DNA from: Marinicella marina
GTDB lineage: Bacteria; Pseudomonadota; Gammaproteobacteria; Xanthomonadales; Marinicellaceae
Direction of reading: 5' to 3'
Length of the DNA stretch: 64,000 bases
Assembly (NCBI RefSeq): GCF_030065545.1
Contig: NZ_JASJNC010000001.1
Location: 124,001 to 188,000 of the forward strand
Below are positions 45,369-54,729 of the stretch, piece by piece. Numbering within the stretch: the first letter of the stretch is position 1; every line of letters begins with the position of its first letter. The notes below the pieces were generated by a model. The model ran no database searches. It saw only the letters and a list, made by a program, of their open reading frames with translations, and was not told where the DNA came from. The translations under genes were made by a program, and so were the position numbers.

Positions 45369-46703
45369 ATGAGTGACAGCAAAACAATTAACATCCCTGA
45401 TATAGGCGACTTTTCTGAAGTAGAAGTGATAGAGGTATTGGTCAGTGCTGGTGATTCTGTTACCGCCGAGGACGCCATCATCTCATTGGAGTCTGAAAAA
45501 GCAACCATTGAAGTACCCACACCAGAGGGCGGTGAAATCATCGAAGTGTTGGTCAAAGAGGGTGATTTGGTTTCCGAAGGAACCCCAATGATCAAACTCA
45601 AAGCCCAAGGGGGCAATGAAGAATCTGCTGAAGAGTCCAAGCAATCATCACCAGCTGAGCAAAAAAGCGAGCCGGAGGAAGATGGACAAGACGATCAACC
45701 CCAACAGGAACAAGCCAAAGCACCGCAAAGCAAAGCACAGCCAGCTCAACCCAAAGCACCACCGGTACCAGCCGAATTACCCAAACAGGCCAGTGGTAAT
45801 GTACCTCATGCCTCACCTTCAGTGCGCAAATTTGCCCGTCAATTGGGCGTGGACCTGGGTCATGTTACCGGAACTGGACGCAAAGGCAGAATCACCAAAG
45901 ACGATGTGAAAAACCACGTCAAAACCACCATGCAAAGCGGTGGTCAAACAGTGGTTACCGCTGGCTTTGATGTACCACCCTTTCCGGAAGTAGATTTCAC
46001 TGATTTTGGTGAGGTTGAAAGCGAACCGTTAAGCAGAATTCAAAAAATTTCAGGCAAGTACTTGCACCGAAACTGGGTCAGGATACCACACGTCACCCAA
46101 TATGATGAGGCGGATATTACCGAACTGGAAGCCTTTCGCAATGAGAACAAAGCCGAAGCCAAAGAACAGGGATTTAATCTCACACCCTTGGCATTTATGG
46201 TCAAGGCCATGGCCAAAGCATTGAAAAAATTTCCCAAGTTCAATACTTCGCTGGATAACGATGGTGAAAACTTAATTTATAAAAAATACTTCCACATCGG
46301 TATTGCGGTGGACACACCCAATGGCTTGGTGGTACCGGTGATTCGTGACTGCGATAAGAAAGAAGTGTTTGAAATAGCCAAAGAAATGCGCGATGTTTCA
46401 CTCAAAGCACGAGAAGGTAAGTTGGCACCCAGTGACATGCAGGGTGGCTGCATCTCGATTTCATCTTTGGGTGGCATAGGTGGTACCGCATTCACGCCAA
46501 TCATTAATGCCCCTGAGGTGGCTATTTTGGGCGTTTCAAGATCAACCATCAAACCAGTTTGGAATGGCTCAGAGTTTGAACCTCGGCTGATGCTGCCCCT
46601 GTCATTGAGTTATGACCACCGGGTAATCGATGGTGCTGATGCCGCTCGTTTCATTGTCTATTTATCCAGCATTTTGTCAGACATGAAGAAAATGCTGCTG
46701 TAG
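45369..46703 (+). CDS. aceF: Pyruvate dehydrogenase E2 (dihydrolipoyl acetyltransferase)
   Basis: A 444-residue core protein of the complex. One lipoyl domain (residues 1-76; lipoylated Lys44 in ESEKAT), a Gln/Pro/Ala/Lys-rich flexible linker (about 80-145), the E1/E3-binding domain around PSVRKFARQLGVDL, and the catalytic domain with His417 in SYDHRVIDG. E. coli AceF has three lipoyl domains; this has one. The start at 45369 has GAGGAAC upstream and begins MSDSKTINIPDIGDF; an earlier in-frame start at 45297 would overlap aceE. Confidence 0.96.
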   Translation: MSDSKTINIPDIGDFSEVEVIEVLVSAGDSVTAEDAIISLESEKATIEVPTPEGGEIIEVLVKEGDLVSEGTPMIKLKAQGGNEESAEESKQSSPAEQKSEPEEDGQDDQPQQEQAKAPQSKAQPAQPKAPPVPAELPKQASGNVPHASPSVRKFARQLGVDLGHVTGTGRKGRITKDDVKNHVKTTMQSGGQTVVTAGFDVPPFPEVDFTDFGEVESEPLSRIQKISGKYLHRNWVRIPHVTQYDEADITELEAFRNENKAEAKEQGFNLTPLAFMVKAMAKALKKFPKFNTSLDNDGENLIYKKYFHIGIAVDTPNGLVVPVIRDCDKKEVFEIAKEMRDVSLKAREGKLAPSDMQGGCISISSLGGIGGTAFTPIINAPEVAILGVSRSTIKPVWNGSEFEPRLMLPLSLSYDHRVIDGADAARFIVYLSSILSDMKKMLL

Positions 46704-46713
46704 TTAAAATGTA

Positions 46714-47370
46714 GTGTTTGAAAAAATCAACAAACTGATTGAAGCAGGCAAAAAAAAGGGCTTGGACAGCGTTGACCCTGATGTTTTCAATCACCCCGTT
46801 GCGCAACTAACAGACTGGCACCCGTTGCGCGGTGGTGGGGCCAGTTTTCAAACCCACCGCTTGGACAGCAGCAACCCAGATAAATTGGTGTTTAAAGCCA
46901 CAACAGGGGCCAAGTTGTTTTGTGGCCTGTTTACGTTGATAGGTTTTTTGGGCTTGGTCATTCCAACCGTGGCGTTTTTCAAACAAGGCGGTGAAGACTG
47001 GTCGATGTTGTTGTTTGCTTTGTTTTTTGGTGGCATTTTCTCAGCTGTAGGGTTGTTGATGGGATATTTCTTTGCTTTGCCACGGGTGTTTGATACCTTT
47101 TATGGCACCTATTACAAAGGCTGGCACCGGCCCAAGCACAGCATGAGTAGTAACAACAAAACAACCGACCTCAACGAAGTGGCAGCCATTCAGGTGCTTC
47201 GTGAGCGGGTACGCAGTAAAAATGGCTCGTACTACAGTTATGAAATTAATTTAGTGATGCGCGATGCCAGTCGAGTCAATGTGACCGATCATGGCAAAAA
47301 ATCAGCAATCACAGAGGATGCCGAGACATTGGCTCAAACATTAGGCGTTCCAATGTGGAACGGCGCTTAA
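46714..47370 (+). CDS. Membrane protein of unknown function inside the pdh cluster
   Basis: A 218-residue protein with two membrane helices (about 68-90 and 98-122) flanked by soluble ends. The C-terminal part has a beta pattern (SYYSYEINLVMRDASRVNVTDHG) resembling the cytoplasmic domain of DUF3592-like membrane proteins. It starts with GTG ten bases after aceF and ends 18 bases before lpd, so it is co-transcribed with the complex. No reason for a membrane protein here is evident. Not a recognised pdh regulator. Confidence 0.8.
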   Translation: MFEKINKLIEAGKKKGLDSVDPDVFNHPVAQLTDWHPLRGGGASFQTHRLDSSNPDKLVFKATTGAKLFCGLFTLIGFLGLVIPTVAFFKQGGEDWSMLLFALFFGGIFSAVGLLMGYFFALPRVFDTFYGTYYKGWHRPKHSMSSNNKTTDLNEVAAIQVLRERVRSKNGSYYSYEINLVMRDASRVNVTDHGKKSAITEDAETLAQTLGVPMWNGA

Positions 47371-47388
47371 ATAAACATTGAGGAAGAC

Positions 47389-49128
47389 ATGAGTAATACC
47401 ATAGAAATTACAATCCCAGACATCGGCGATTTCGATAACGTACCAGTGATCGAAGTTTTAGTGAATGAAGGTGATGCGGTTGAAAAAGACCAGTCCTTGG
47501 TCACGCTTGAAAGTGACAAAGCCACCATGGAAATCCCCAGCCCGCATGCCGGCGTAATTAAATCTCTTTCAATCAAAGAAGGCGATGATGTTTCAATTGG
47601 CCAAAGTATCGGCACCATGGAAGTCGAGGCGGCAGCAAAAGTGGCTGAGCCTAAAGCAGAGGTAGATGAGCCAGTAGCGCCAAGCAAACAAAATGATGAC
47701 CGTCAAAAAGAACCACATCAAGTCACCGAAACCCCAACAAATTTTGACACTGAGTTGCTGGTCATTGGCGGTGGCCCCGGTGGTTATACCGCGGCTTTCA
47801 GAGCGGCAGATTTGGGTATGGATGTGACCTTAGTAGAACGTTATGACAGCTTGGGTGGTGTCTGCTTGAATGTCGGTTGTATTCCTTCTAAAGCGTTGTT
47901 ACACACCGCTGCCATCATCCGTGAAACAGAACAAATGGCCGCGCACGGTGTGACCTTTGGCGCACCTGAAATTGACCGTGAAAAGTTATTGGACTTCAAA
48001 AATTCGGTGGTCAATAAACTCACCGGAGGACTGGGGCAAATGTCCAAACAACGCAAAGTATCGCGCAAAACTGGCGAAGCCAAGTTCGTTGATGCCCATA
48101 CCGTTGTCATCGATGGTGATGAAATGACTTTCAAACAGTGCATCATCGCTGCTGGCTCACAAGTATTTAAATTACCAGGTATGCCGTGGGACGATGAGCG
48201 GCTGATGGACTCCACCGATGCGCTGGAGATGCGGGAAATTCCAACAAGCATGCTGGTCATTGGTGGCGGCATCATTGGCCTGGAAATGGCTGCGGTGTAT
48301 TCCGCATTAGGCACTGAAATCACCATTGTCGAAATGATGGACCAAATCATTCCCGGTGCCGATAAAGACATGGTGCGCCCGTTAATGCAACACATCAAGA
48401 AACAATACAAAGACATCAAGCTCAAATCCAAAGTCACCGCTTGTGTGGCCAATAAAAAAGGTTTAGAAGTGGAGTTTGATGGCAGCGATAAAGTCACCTA
48501 TGACCGGGTCTTGGTGGCCGTAGGTCGGGTGCCCAACGGTAAACTACTGGATGCTGAAAATGCCGGCGTCGAAGTCACTGACCGTGGTTTCATTGAAGTC
48601 GACAAACAAATGCGCACCAATGTGTCACACATATTCGCCATTGGCGACATCGTCGGCCAACCCATGTTGGCTCACAAAGCGACCCATGAGGCCAAAGTGG
48701 CCGCAGAAGTGGCGCACGGTGAAAAAGTTTATTTCGACGCATTGGTGATTCCGAATGTGGCCTACACCGATCCAGAAGTGGCCTGGGTGGGCTTAACAGA
48801 GCTGGAGGCCAAAGAAAAAGACATCGCCTATGAGGTGGGTAAGTTTCCTTGGGCCGCCAGTGGCCGTGCCATCGGTAATGACCGCACCGAGGGTTTAACC
48901 AAACTGCTTTTCGATCCTGAAACTAATCGCGTTTTAGGTGCCGGTATCGTCGGTACCAATGCCGGTGAATTAATCAGCGAATTGTGCCTGGCCATTGAAA
49001 TGGGCTGTGAAGCAGCAGATATCGGTTTAACCATTCATCCACATCCAACCTTGGCTGAATCAGTGGCCATGAGTGCTGAAGCATTTGAGGGCACCATCAC
49101 CGACTTATACTTACCAAAAAAGAAATAA
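47389..49128 (+). CDS. lpdA: Dihydrolipoyl dehydrogenase with N-terminal lipoyl domain
   Basis: A 579-residue E3 enzyme that reoxidises lipoyl groups and reduces NAD+. Residues 1-80 form an extra lipoyl domain with Lys44 in ESDKATME, nearly the same start as AceF (NIPDIGDF/TIPDIGDF). After a linker, FAD motif LVIGGGPGGYTAA (near 124-136), redox pair Cys159/Cys164 in GGVCLNVGCIPSK, NAD motif LVIGGGIIGLEMA and the His-Glu pair in HPHPTLAES follow. Lipoyl-fused E3 enzymes are known in several proteobacteria. GAGGAAG precedes the ATG. Confidence 0.96.
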   Translation: MSNTIEITIPDIGDFDNVPVIEVLVNEGDAVEKDQSLVTLESDKATMEIPSPHAGVIKSLSIKEGDDVSIGQSIGTMEVEAAAKVAEPKAEVDEPVAPSKQNDDRQKEPHQVTETPTNFDTELLVIGGGPGGYTAAFRAADLGMDVTLVERYDSLGGVCLNVGCIPSKALLHTAAIIRETEQMAAHGVTFGAPEIDREKLLDFKNSVVNKLTGGLGQMSKQRKVSRKTGEAKFVDAHTVVIDGDEMTFKQCIIAAGSQVFKLPGMPWDDERLMDSTDALEMREIPTSMLVIGGGIIGLEMAAVYSALGTEITIVEMMDQIIPGADKDMVRPLMQHIKKQYKDIKLKSKVTACVANKKGLEVEFDGSDKVTYDRVLVAVGRVPNGKLLDAENAGVEVTDRGFIEVDKQMRTNVSHIFAIGDIVGQPMLAHKATHEAKVAAEVAHGEKVYFDALVIPNVAYTDPEVAWVGLTELEAKEKDIAYEVGKFPWAASGRAIGNDRTEGLTKLLFDPETNRVLGAGIVGTNAGELISELCLAIEMGCEAADIGLTIHPHPTLAESVAMSAEAFEGTITDLYLPKKK

Positions 49129-49261
49129 TTGGATAATTTTTTGCTGTATCAATGAAAGTGTGAGAGCGGTCACAAAACCCATGGATGAAAGGCGTAAACT
49201 AGATAGCAAGTCAGAGATCAGGTTCACACACACCCTTTTCCCCCTTTCTTGATCTCTTGCC

Positions 49262-49299
49262 CTAAAAAGACCGCTCACACCAAGCGGTCTTTTGCTTTT
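49262..49299 (+). terminator. Rho-independent terminator after lpd
   Basis: AAAAGACCGCT (49265-49275) pairs with AGCGGTCTTTT (49283-49293), loop CACACCA, followed by T-rich bases. An upstream stretch at 49157-49170 could pair with the same left arm. Confidence 0.85.
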
Positions 49300-49359
49300 C
49301 TGCTTATTTAAAATCCTTTCCAACTTGTTTCTTTTCAGCTCAGCCCATATTATGCGCTC

Positions 49360-49593
49360 ATGTCTGATGAAAACACCACACACATTGACGCCACTGGGCT
49401 TAACTGTCCCGTGCCTTTGATGTTGCTCAAAAAAGCGGTGAGTGAATTACCCGCTGATGCGGCAGTAATCATTGAGGTCACTGACGTGCATGCTGAATTG
49501 GATTTTGAAATCTGGTGTGAACGCTTTGGCCACCAACTAGAACTGTTGGAAACAGCGGCTGAAAAAATGCGATTCAAGGTAACCGTGCGCTGA
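49360..49593 (+). CDS. tusA: TusA/SirA-family sulfur carrier protein
   Basis: A 77-residue protein with the TusA signature LNCPVPLM (Cys16 carries the persulfide) near the N-terminus and a two-layer alpha/beta fold. TusA relays sulfur for thiouridine at the tRNA wobble base and other uses; related YeeD/SirA paralogues share the motif, so the exact branch is less sure. It stands alone after the lpd terminator. Confidence 0.87.
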   Translation: MSDENTTHIDATGLNCPVPLMLLKKAVSELPADAAVIIEVTDVHAELDFEIWCERFGHQLELLETAAEKMRFKVTVR

Positions 49594-49699
49594 ACACCAA
49601 AGATACACCACCACCTTTTTCAATCTAAATATTGCCTGTGCATGTAGGTTTATATTATTTATAATTGATTTTCTATTTAAACTACCAAGGAAATGAATC

Positions 49700-50170
49700 A
49701 TGGAAAGAGTCAGTAAAATCGCATGCATACTGTCTGCGGCATTCATCCTAGCCGCCTGTCAAACAACCCAAAACAAGAAAACAACTACTGCACAGTACAG
49801 CACTTGGGACATCATTGAAAAAACAGAAGCAATGGCACCCAAGGCATTATCAGGTCGCTTTCTGATGACCATCAAAAACAGTGGCAAACTCGCGAGCAGA
49901 AAAGGGACAATCATTTTCCTCAATACAGAAAAAGACTATCGTGACCGCAGAAACATCTCAATCAAGCTGTCCCCTGAGTTTCAAGCTGAGTTCAATGCTC
50001 AATATCCCAACACCGATATACGCAACTATTATCAAGGCAAAAACCTGTTGGTACAAGGTGAAGCACGCCGCGTAAAAATATGGTTCAATTCGCAAGGCAA
50101 AAGATCAGACAAATATTACTTTCAAACACATGTTTTTGTGAATGAACTGACACAGTTGAAGGTTCAGTAA
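49700..50170 (+). CDS. Lipoprotein of unknown function, possible OB-like fold
   Basis: A 156-residue protein. The signal peptide ends in lipobox LAAC (Cys20), so it should be lipid-anchored. Residues about 50-150 are rich in beta strands (GTIIFLNTEKDYRD, LLVQGEARRVKIWF), reminiscent of small single-domain OB-type proteins. No catalytic motif. AGGA lies before the ATG. It ends convergent to adk. Confidence 0.72.
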   Translation: MERVSKIACILSAAFILAACQTTQNKKTTTAQYSTWDIIEKTEAMAPKALSGRFLMTIKNSGKLASRKGTIIFLNTEKDYRDRRNISIKLSPEFQAEFNAQYPNTDIRNYYQGKNLLVQGEARRVKIWFNSQGKRSDKYYFQTHVFVNELTQLKVQ

Positions 50171-50271
50171 AGGGTTAGCAACAAACAATTTTCACACCGC
50201 ATAAATAGACTGCGTTGATGCACTGGGAGGATGTTGGTCTTGCCTCCCATGTATCAGGCCGATTTGTGTGC

Positions 50272-50304
50272 AAAAAAAAGACATTCATCAAAGCTGTTGA
50301 TGAA
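50272..50304 (-). terminator. Rho-independent terminator after adk
   Basis: TTCATCAA (50284-50291) and TTGATGAA (50297-50304) form a perfect 8-bp stem. Reading the minus strand, eight T (50279-50272) follow closely. Confidence 0.75.
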
Positions 50305-50331
50305 AGCCTTTTCGTGCTGTTTCAAAATGTT

Positions 50332-50895
50332 TTAAAACCTTAAAATGGCTTGAATTCTGGCTTGTACGTCCTCGATACTGCCTTTGCCCAGTATTTCGGT
50401 CACAATGTCTTGTTTTTTGTAGTAATCAGCGACAGGAGCAGTCTGTTCGGCATAGACGTTCAATCGGTTACGAACCACTTCTTCCGTGTCATCGGTGCGG
50501 CCTTCAATTTCGGCTCTTTTTGCAATGCGTGCAACCACCTCATCAGGATCAACTTGAATCAACAAAGCATGATCCAAAGCCATATCCAATTCTTTAAAAA
50601 GTGTTTCAAGCATTTCAGCTTGTGCCAAGTTACGCGGAAATCCATCAAGAATGAATCCATTGCTGGCGTCAGCTTGGGTGATTCGTTCTTTGAGCATTCC
50701 TAAGGTAATTTCATCGGCGACGAGATCACCTCTATCCATCACTTCCTTAGCAGCCAGCCCAAGCGGGGTTTTATTGGCAATCGCTGCTCTGAAAAGGTCT
50801 CCCGTAGAAACATGAGGAATATTCAATTTTTCTTCTAACAATTTGGCTTGTGTGCCTTTGCCACTTCCTGGGGCGCCCAATAATACAATTCTCAT
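50332..50895 (-). CDS. adk: Adenylate kinase, short form
   Basis: A 187-residue enzyme balancing AMP, ADP and ATP. P-loop GAPGSGKGT (residues 7-15), AMP site STGDLFRAA, DGFPRN, and RTDDTEEVVRNRL. Between KRAEIEG and RTDD the lid is only a few residues, the short form without zinc. I set the start at 50895 (MRIVLLGAPG); extending to 50982 adds 29 residues never found in the family. Confidence 0.96.
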   Translation of the reverse strand: MRIVLLGAPGSGKGTQAKLLEEKLNIPHVSTGDLFRAAIANKTPLGLAAKEVMDRGDLVADEITLGMLKERITQADASNGFILDGFPRNLAQAEMLETLFKELDMALDHALLIQVDPDEVVARIAKRAEIEGRTDDTEEVVRNRLNVYAEQTAPVADYYKKQDIVTEILGKGSIEDVQARIQAILRF

Positions 50896-51127
50896 AGCTT
50901 GCTCATGGTTATGCCGAGGTTTGCTCGAGGTTGGCTCTGAGCTGAAACATCTGGCTGTATTTGTTAATGAGACCTTATGCAATCGGACTGATTATCAGTT
51001 AAAATCTAACGCTTGAATCAAGTGTAAACTGTTGCTTGAGGTCTGTTTCTGTGAAAACGTGCTACAGTACACGCCCAAAGCATTTTAGTCAATACATAGC
51101 CCAAAATTACCAACAAGGATTAAACTT

Positions 51128-52387
51128 ATGTCTAATAAAAACGCCCTATACTGTCAATCTGGAGGGGTTACCGCTGTCATCAATGCCACTGCATGTGGGG
51201 TGATTGAAGCCGCCAGGAAAAACCCCAATGTGGGCACTGTTTTTGGTGCGAAAAATGGCATCATTGGTGTATTGCGGGAAGAATTGGTTGATACCTCACA
51301 ACATTCCGATGAAGACATCGCGGCGCTGCGTCATACCCCTGGCGGGGCTTTTGGCTCATGCCGCTATAAACTGAAAGACATGGAAGCCCAAAAAGCTGAA
51401 TATGAGCGCTTGATTGATGTGTTTCAAGCCCATGACATTGGATACTTTCTCTACAATGGCGGCGGAGATTCTTCAGATACCGCTTTTAAGGTCTCACAAA
51501 TGGCCAAATCACGGGGCTTGGATGTGACTTGTATCGGCGTTCCCAAGACCATAGACAATGATTTACCGGTCACAGACACCTGTCCTGGTTTTGGCACCAC
51601 GGCGAAATACATTGCCACCTCAATCATGGAAGCCTCTTTGGATGTTGAATCTATGGCCGAGAGTTCAACCAAAGTCTTTATTATGGAAGTTATGGGGCGT
51701 CATGCTGGCTGGATTGCGGCAGCTGGTGGTCTGGCGGCACAATCACACGATGAACCGCCGCAAATCATTTTATTCCCCGAAATTCCCTTTGACCAACAAG
51801 CCTTCTTAGCACGGGTTAAATGGTCGGTAGAGAATCACGGCTATTGTTCGGTGGTGGTTTCTGAAGGCGTCAGGAATCCTGACGGTAAATTTTTGGCCGA
51901 TGCTGGAACGGTTGATGCCTTCGGTCACGCGCAACTGGGTGGTGTGGCATCAGTGATTGCGCAAATGGTCAAAGATCAACTGGGCTATAAATACCATTAT
52001 GCCATCAGCGATTACTTACAACGCTCGGCCCGCCACCTGGCCTCAAAAACCGATCTCGAACAAGCCTATGCAGTGGGTGAGAAGGCGATTGAATTGGCGG
52101 TGGCTGGTCAAAACTCCGTGATGCCAGTGATTAAACGCCTACAAGATGACCCATACCAATGGGAAATTGCCACGGCTGAACTCAAAGACTTGGCGAATGT
52201 AGAAAAAATGCTGCCCAGAGATTACATCACAGATGATGGATTTGGTATTACGGAAAAGTGTCGCACTTACATGCAGCCGCTGATTGTGGGAGAGGCGTAC
52301 CCCCCTTACAATGACAATGGCCTGCCACATTATGTGCGCTTGAGTCAGGACTTAACCAGCAAGAAACTGCCCCATTTCGAGATATGA
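51128..52387 (+). CDS. pfp: 6-phosphofructokinase, probably pyrophosphate-dependent
   Basis: A 419-residue phosphofructokinase. GGGDSSDT (residues 111-118) and PKTIDNDLP (139-147) are present. The Lys in PKTIDND replaces the Gly of ATP-dependent enzymes (GTIDND) and is the usual mark of pyrophosphate use; the close match to the Xanthomonas type, which I recall to be PPi-dependent, agrees. A PPi enzyme works reversibly, serving glycolysis and gluconeogenesis. MEVMGRHAGW and the C-terminal lobes are normal. AAGGAT precedes the ATG. Its stop directly abuts the next gene's start. Confidence 0.88.
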   Translation: MSNKNALYCQSGGVTAVINATACGVIEAARKNPNVGTVFGAKNGIIGVLREELVDTSQHSDEDIAALRHTPGGAFGSCRYKLKDMEAQKAEYERLIDVFQAHDIGYFLYNGGGDSSDTAFKVSQMAKSRGLDVTCIGVPKTIDNDLPVTDTCPGFGTTAKYIATSIMEASLDVESMAESSTKVFIMEVMGRHAGWIAAAGGLAAQSHDEPPQIILFPEIPFDQQAFLARVKWSVENHGYCSVVVSEGVRNPDGKFLADAGTVDAFGHAQLGGVASVIAQMVKDQLGYKYHYAISDYLQRSARHLASKTDLEQAYAVGEKAIELAVAGQNSVMPVIKRLQDDPYQWEIATAELKDLANVEKMLPRDYITDDGFGITEKCRTYMQPLIVGEAYPPYNDNGLPHYVRLSQDLTSKKLPHFEI

Positions 52388-53650
52388 ATGGATAATGAAG
52401 ACATAAACATAGCCATCATTGGATTGGGATATGTCGGCTTGCCACTGGCTGTGGCCCTGGCCGAACATTACCCTGTGGTTGGTTATGACATCAACCAACA
52501 GCGCATTGATCAACTGAACCAACACCAAGATGTGACCCAAGAAGTCAACAGCGATGATTTGAAGGCCGCTAAACGACTTACGTTCAGTGCCGATTCGCAA
52601 GAAATAAAAACCGCCAACCACTACATCATCACGGTACCTACACCCGTCGATGACAACAATACCCCAGACTTATCACCTTTAATCAAAGCATCACAATTGG
52701 TGGGTTCGGTACTGACCAAAGGCGACACCGTTGTTTATGAATCCACGGTTTATCCTGGCGCCACTGAATCAGTCTGTGCCAAAATCCTCAGTCAACAAAG
52801 TGGCTTGAGACTGAATGAAGATTATTTCTTGGGCTACTCACCTGAGAGAATCAACCCCGGCGATAAGGTCAACACATTATCATCTATTGTTAAGGTGGTA
52901 GCAGGCTCAACCCCACAAACCGCCGAAAAGATCAATGCCATCTACCAAAAAATCATCACTGCTGGCACCCATCTTGCACCCACCATTAAAGTGGCCGAGG
53001 CTGCCAAAGCGATTGAAAACACCCAACGTGACATCAACATCGCATTCATGAACGAGTTGTCGATGATGTTTCATGAAATGGACATTGATGTGTTGGAAGT
53101 GATTGAAGCGGCGGCGACTAAATGGAATTTTCTTAAATTCACCCCAGGATTGGTGGGTGGTCACTGCATTGGTATTGACCCTTATTACTTGATTCATAAA
53201 TCACAGGAAAAAGGCTATTTCCCACAACTGATCACCACCGCCCGTCGGATCAACGAAAACATGAGTGACTATGTCAGTGAACGGATATTGAAACTGATGG
53301 CTCTGCAGCAAAAGCACATTGTTGATGCCAAGGTTTTAATCATGGGCTTGACCTTCAAAGAAAATTGTCCAGATCTACGCAACACCAGGGTGGTAGAAAT
53401 TGTCGCAAAGTTACAGAAATACCATGCAGACATTGATATTTATGACCCTTGGGTTGATGCGCAAGAGGCGGCTCAACTGAATCAGCCCATGGTTGATCAA
53501 CCGCAACATGAAAGTTACGACTTGGTGGTGTTGGCTGTGGCCCACGATGAATTCTTAAAGTCCAACCCCAGGGTTTATCTTAAAACCGATGGCGTGCTGT
53601 TTGATCTCAAAGGCTTACTGCCAGATGAATGGGTTGATCAGCGGTTATAA
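52388..53650 (+). CDS. UDP-N-acetylhexosamine dehydrogenase, TviB/WbpA-like
   Basis: A 420-residue NAD-dependent enzyme oxidising a UDP-sugar C6 to a uronic acid for surface polysaccharide. NAD motif IIGLGYVGLPLAV (residues 9-21), catalytic Cys260 in GGHCIGIDPYYL, and GLTFKENCPDLRNT in the C-terminal domain, which is the TviB/VipA (UDP-GlcNAc/GalNAc) pattern. It starts immediately after the phosphofructokinase stop. No other polysaccharide genes are near, so the operon mix is unusual. Substrate not certain. Confidence 0.9.
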   Translation: MDNEDINIAIIGLGYVGLPLAVALAEHYPVVGYDINQQRIDQLNQHQDVTQEVNSDDLKAAKRLTFSADSQEIKTANHYIITVPTPVDDNNTPDLSPLIKASQLVGSVLTKGDTVVYESTVYPGATESVCAKILSQQSGLRLNEDYFLGYSPERINPGDKVNTLSSIVKVVAGSTPQTAEKINAIYQKIITAGTHLAPTIKVAEAAKAIENTQRDINIAFMNELSMMFHEMDIDVLEVIEAAATKWNFLKFTPGLVGGHCIGIDPYYLIHKSQEKGYFPQLITTARRINENMSDYVSERILKLMALQQKHIVDAKVLIMGLTFKENCPDLRNTRVVEIVAKLQKYHADIDIYDPWVDAQEAAQLNQPMVDQPQHESYDLVVLAVAHDEFLKSNPRVYLKTDGVLFDLKGLLPDEWVDQRL

Positions 53651-53661
53651 AACCGCCTGTA

Positions 53662-54729
53662 ATGACTGAGTCTCAACGCAAAATCATCCATGTTGATATG
53701 GATTGTTTCTATGCCGCCATAGAAGCCCGTGACTTTCCTGAATTACAAGGCAAACCCATTGCAGTAGGCGGACAGCCTGATAAACGTGGCGTGGTCGCGA
53801 CCTGCTCCTATGAGGCCAGGGCTTTCGGCATACATTCAGCGATGGCCATGAGTCAAGCAGTGAAAAAGTGTCCCCAACTGATTATCCAACCAGTGCGTAT
53901 GGCGGTTTATCAACAAGAATCCGTGGGCATCAAAGCCATATTCAAAAACTACACCGACACCATCCAACCACTTTCACTGGATGAAGCTTTCCTGGATGTC
54001 ACTGGCTCTGATTTGTGTCATGGCAGTGCCACATTGATTGCCCAACAAATTCGACAAGACATTTGGCAGCAACACCAGTTAGCCGCCTCGGCTGGCATCG
54101 CACCAAATAAGTTTCTGGCCAAAATTGCCAGTGATTGGTACAAACCCAACGGTCAGTACGTGATCACCCCAGATCAAATTGATGATTTTGTCAAAGATTT
54201 ACCGGTGAAGAAAATTTACGGCGTGGGCAAAGTCACCGCGAAAAAAATGCATGACATGAACATCCATACTTGTGCCGACCTGCAGTTGCTCGATCAAAAA
54301 CAACTACAACAACGTTTTGGTGTGTTCGGGAAAACCCTGTATAACCTGTGTCGTGGCATTGATAACAGACCGGTACAAACCCACAGCGAACGCAAATCGG
54401 TCAGTGTAGAGGACACGTTCTTACATGATTTACCCAACCTCACTGCCTGTCAAGCCGAAATCAAACGCCTTTATGATGCGTTAAAAACACGGCATGAAAA
54501 AGCCCTCACCAAACAAAACATCGTCATCAAGGCACTGTATGTGAAAATAAAATTTCATGATTTCACCACCACCACAGCCCAAAAAATCCACCAACAACTA
54601 GACATCAAAGTCTTCCACGACCTGATAAAAACCGCTTGGCACAGAAAGTCCAAACCGGTGCGTTTGTTGGGTTTGGGTATCCAATACAAACAAGCCGCTG
54701 ACATTGAACAGATTGGTTTGAATTTCTAG
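53662..54729 (+). CDS. dinB: DNA polymerase IV
   Basis: A 355-residue Y-family polymerase for translesion synthesis. Palm residues Asp12 in HVDMDCFYAAIE and Asp107-Glu108 in LSLDEAFLDVT, helix-hairpin-helix YGVGKVTAKKM, and the little-finger domain (about 240-355) are all present. The 3' end reads IEQIGLNF rather than a strong QL(S/D)LF clamp motif. It lies 11 bases after the UDP-sugar dehydrogenase gene. Confidence 0.94.
   Translation: MTESQRKIIHVDMDCFYAAIEARDFPELQGKPIAVGGQPDKRGVVATCSYEARAFGIHSAMAMSQAVKKCPQLIIQPVRMAVYQQESVGIKAIFKNYTDTIQPLSLDEAFLDVTGSDLCHGSATLIAQQIRQDIWQQHQLAASAGIAPNKFLAKIASDWYKPNGQYVITPDQIDDFVKDLPVKKIYGVGKVTAKKMHDMNIHTCADLQLLDQKQLQQRFGVFGKTLYNLCRGIDNRPVQTHSERKSVSVEDTFLHDLPNLTACQAEIKRLYDALKTRHEKALTKQNIVIKALYVKIKFHDFTTTTAQKIHQQLDIKVFHDLIKTAWHRKSKPVRLLGLGIQYKQAADIEQIGLNF

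Noticed and set aside
53662..54729. The element or dinB as an SOS-controlled unit with a LexA box
   Set aside because: I searched the regions before dinB, int and the AlpA-like gene for CTG-N10-CAG boxes of LexA type and saw none convincing; dinB sits inside an operon.
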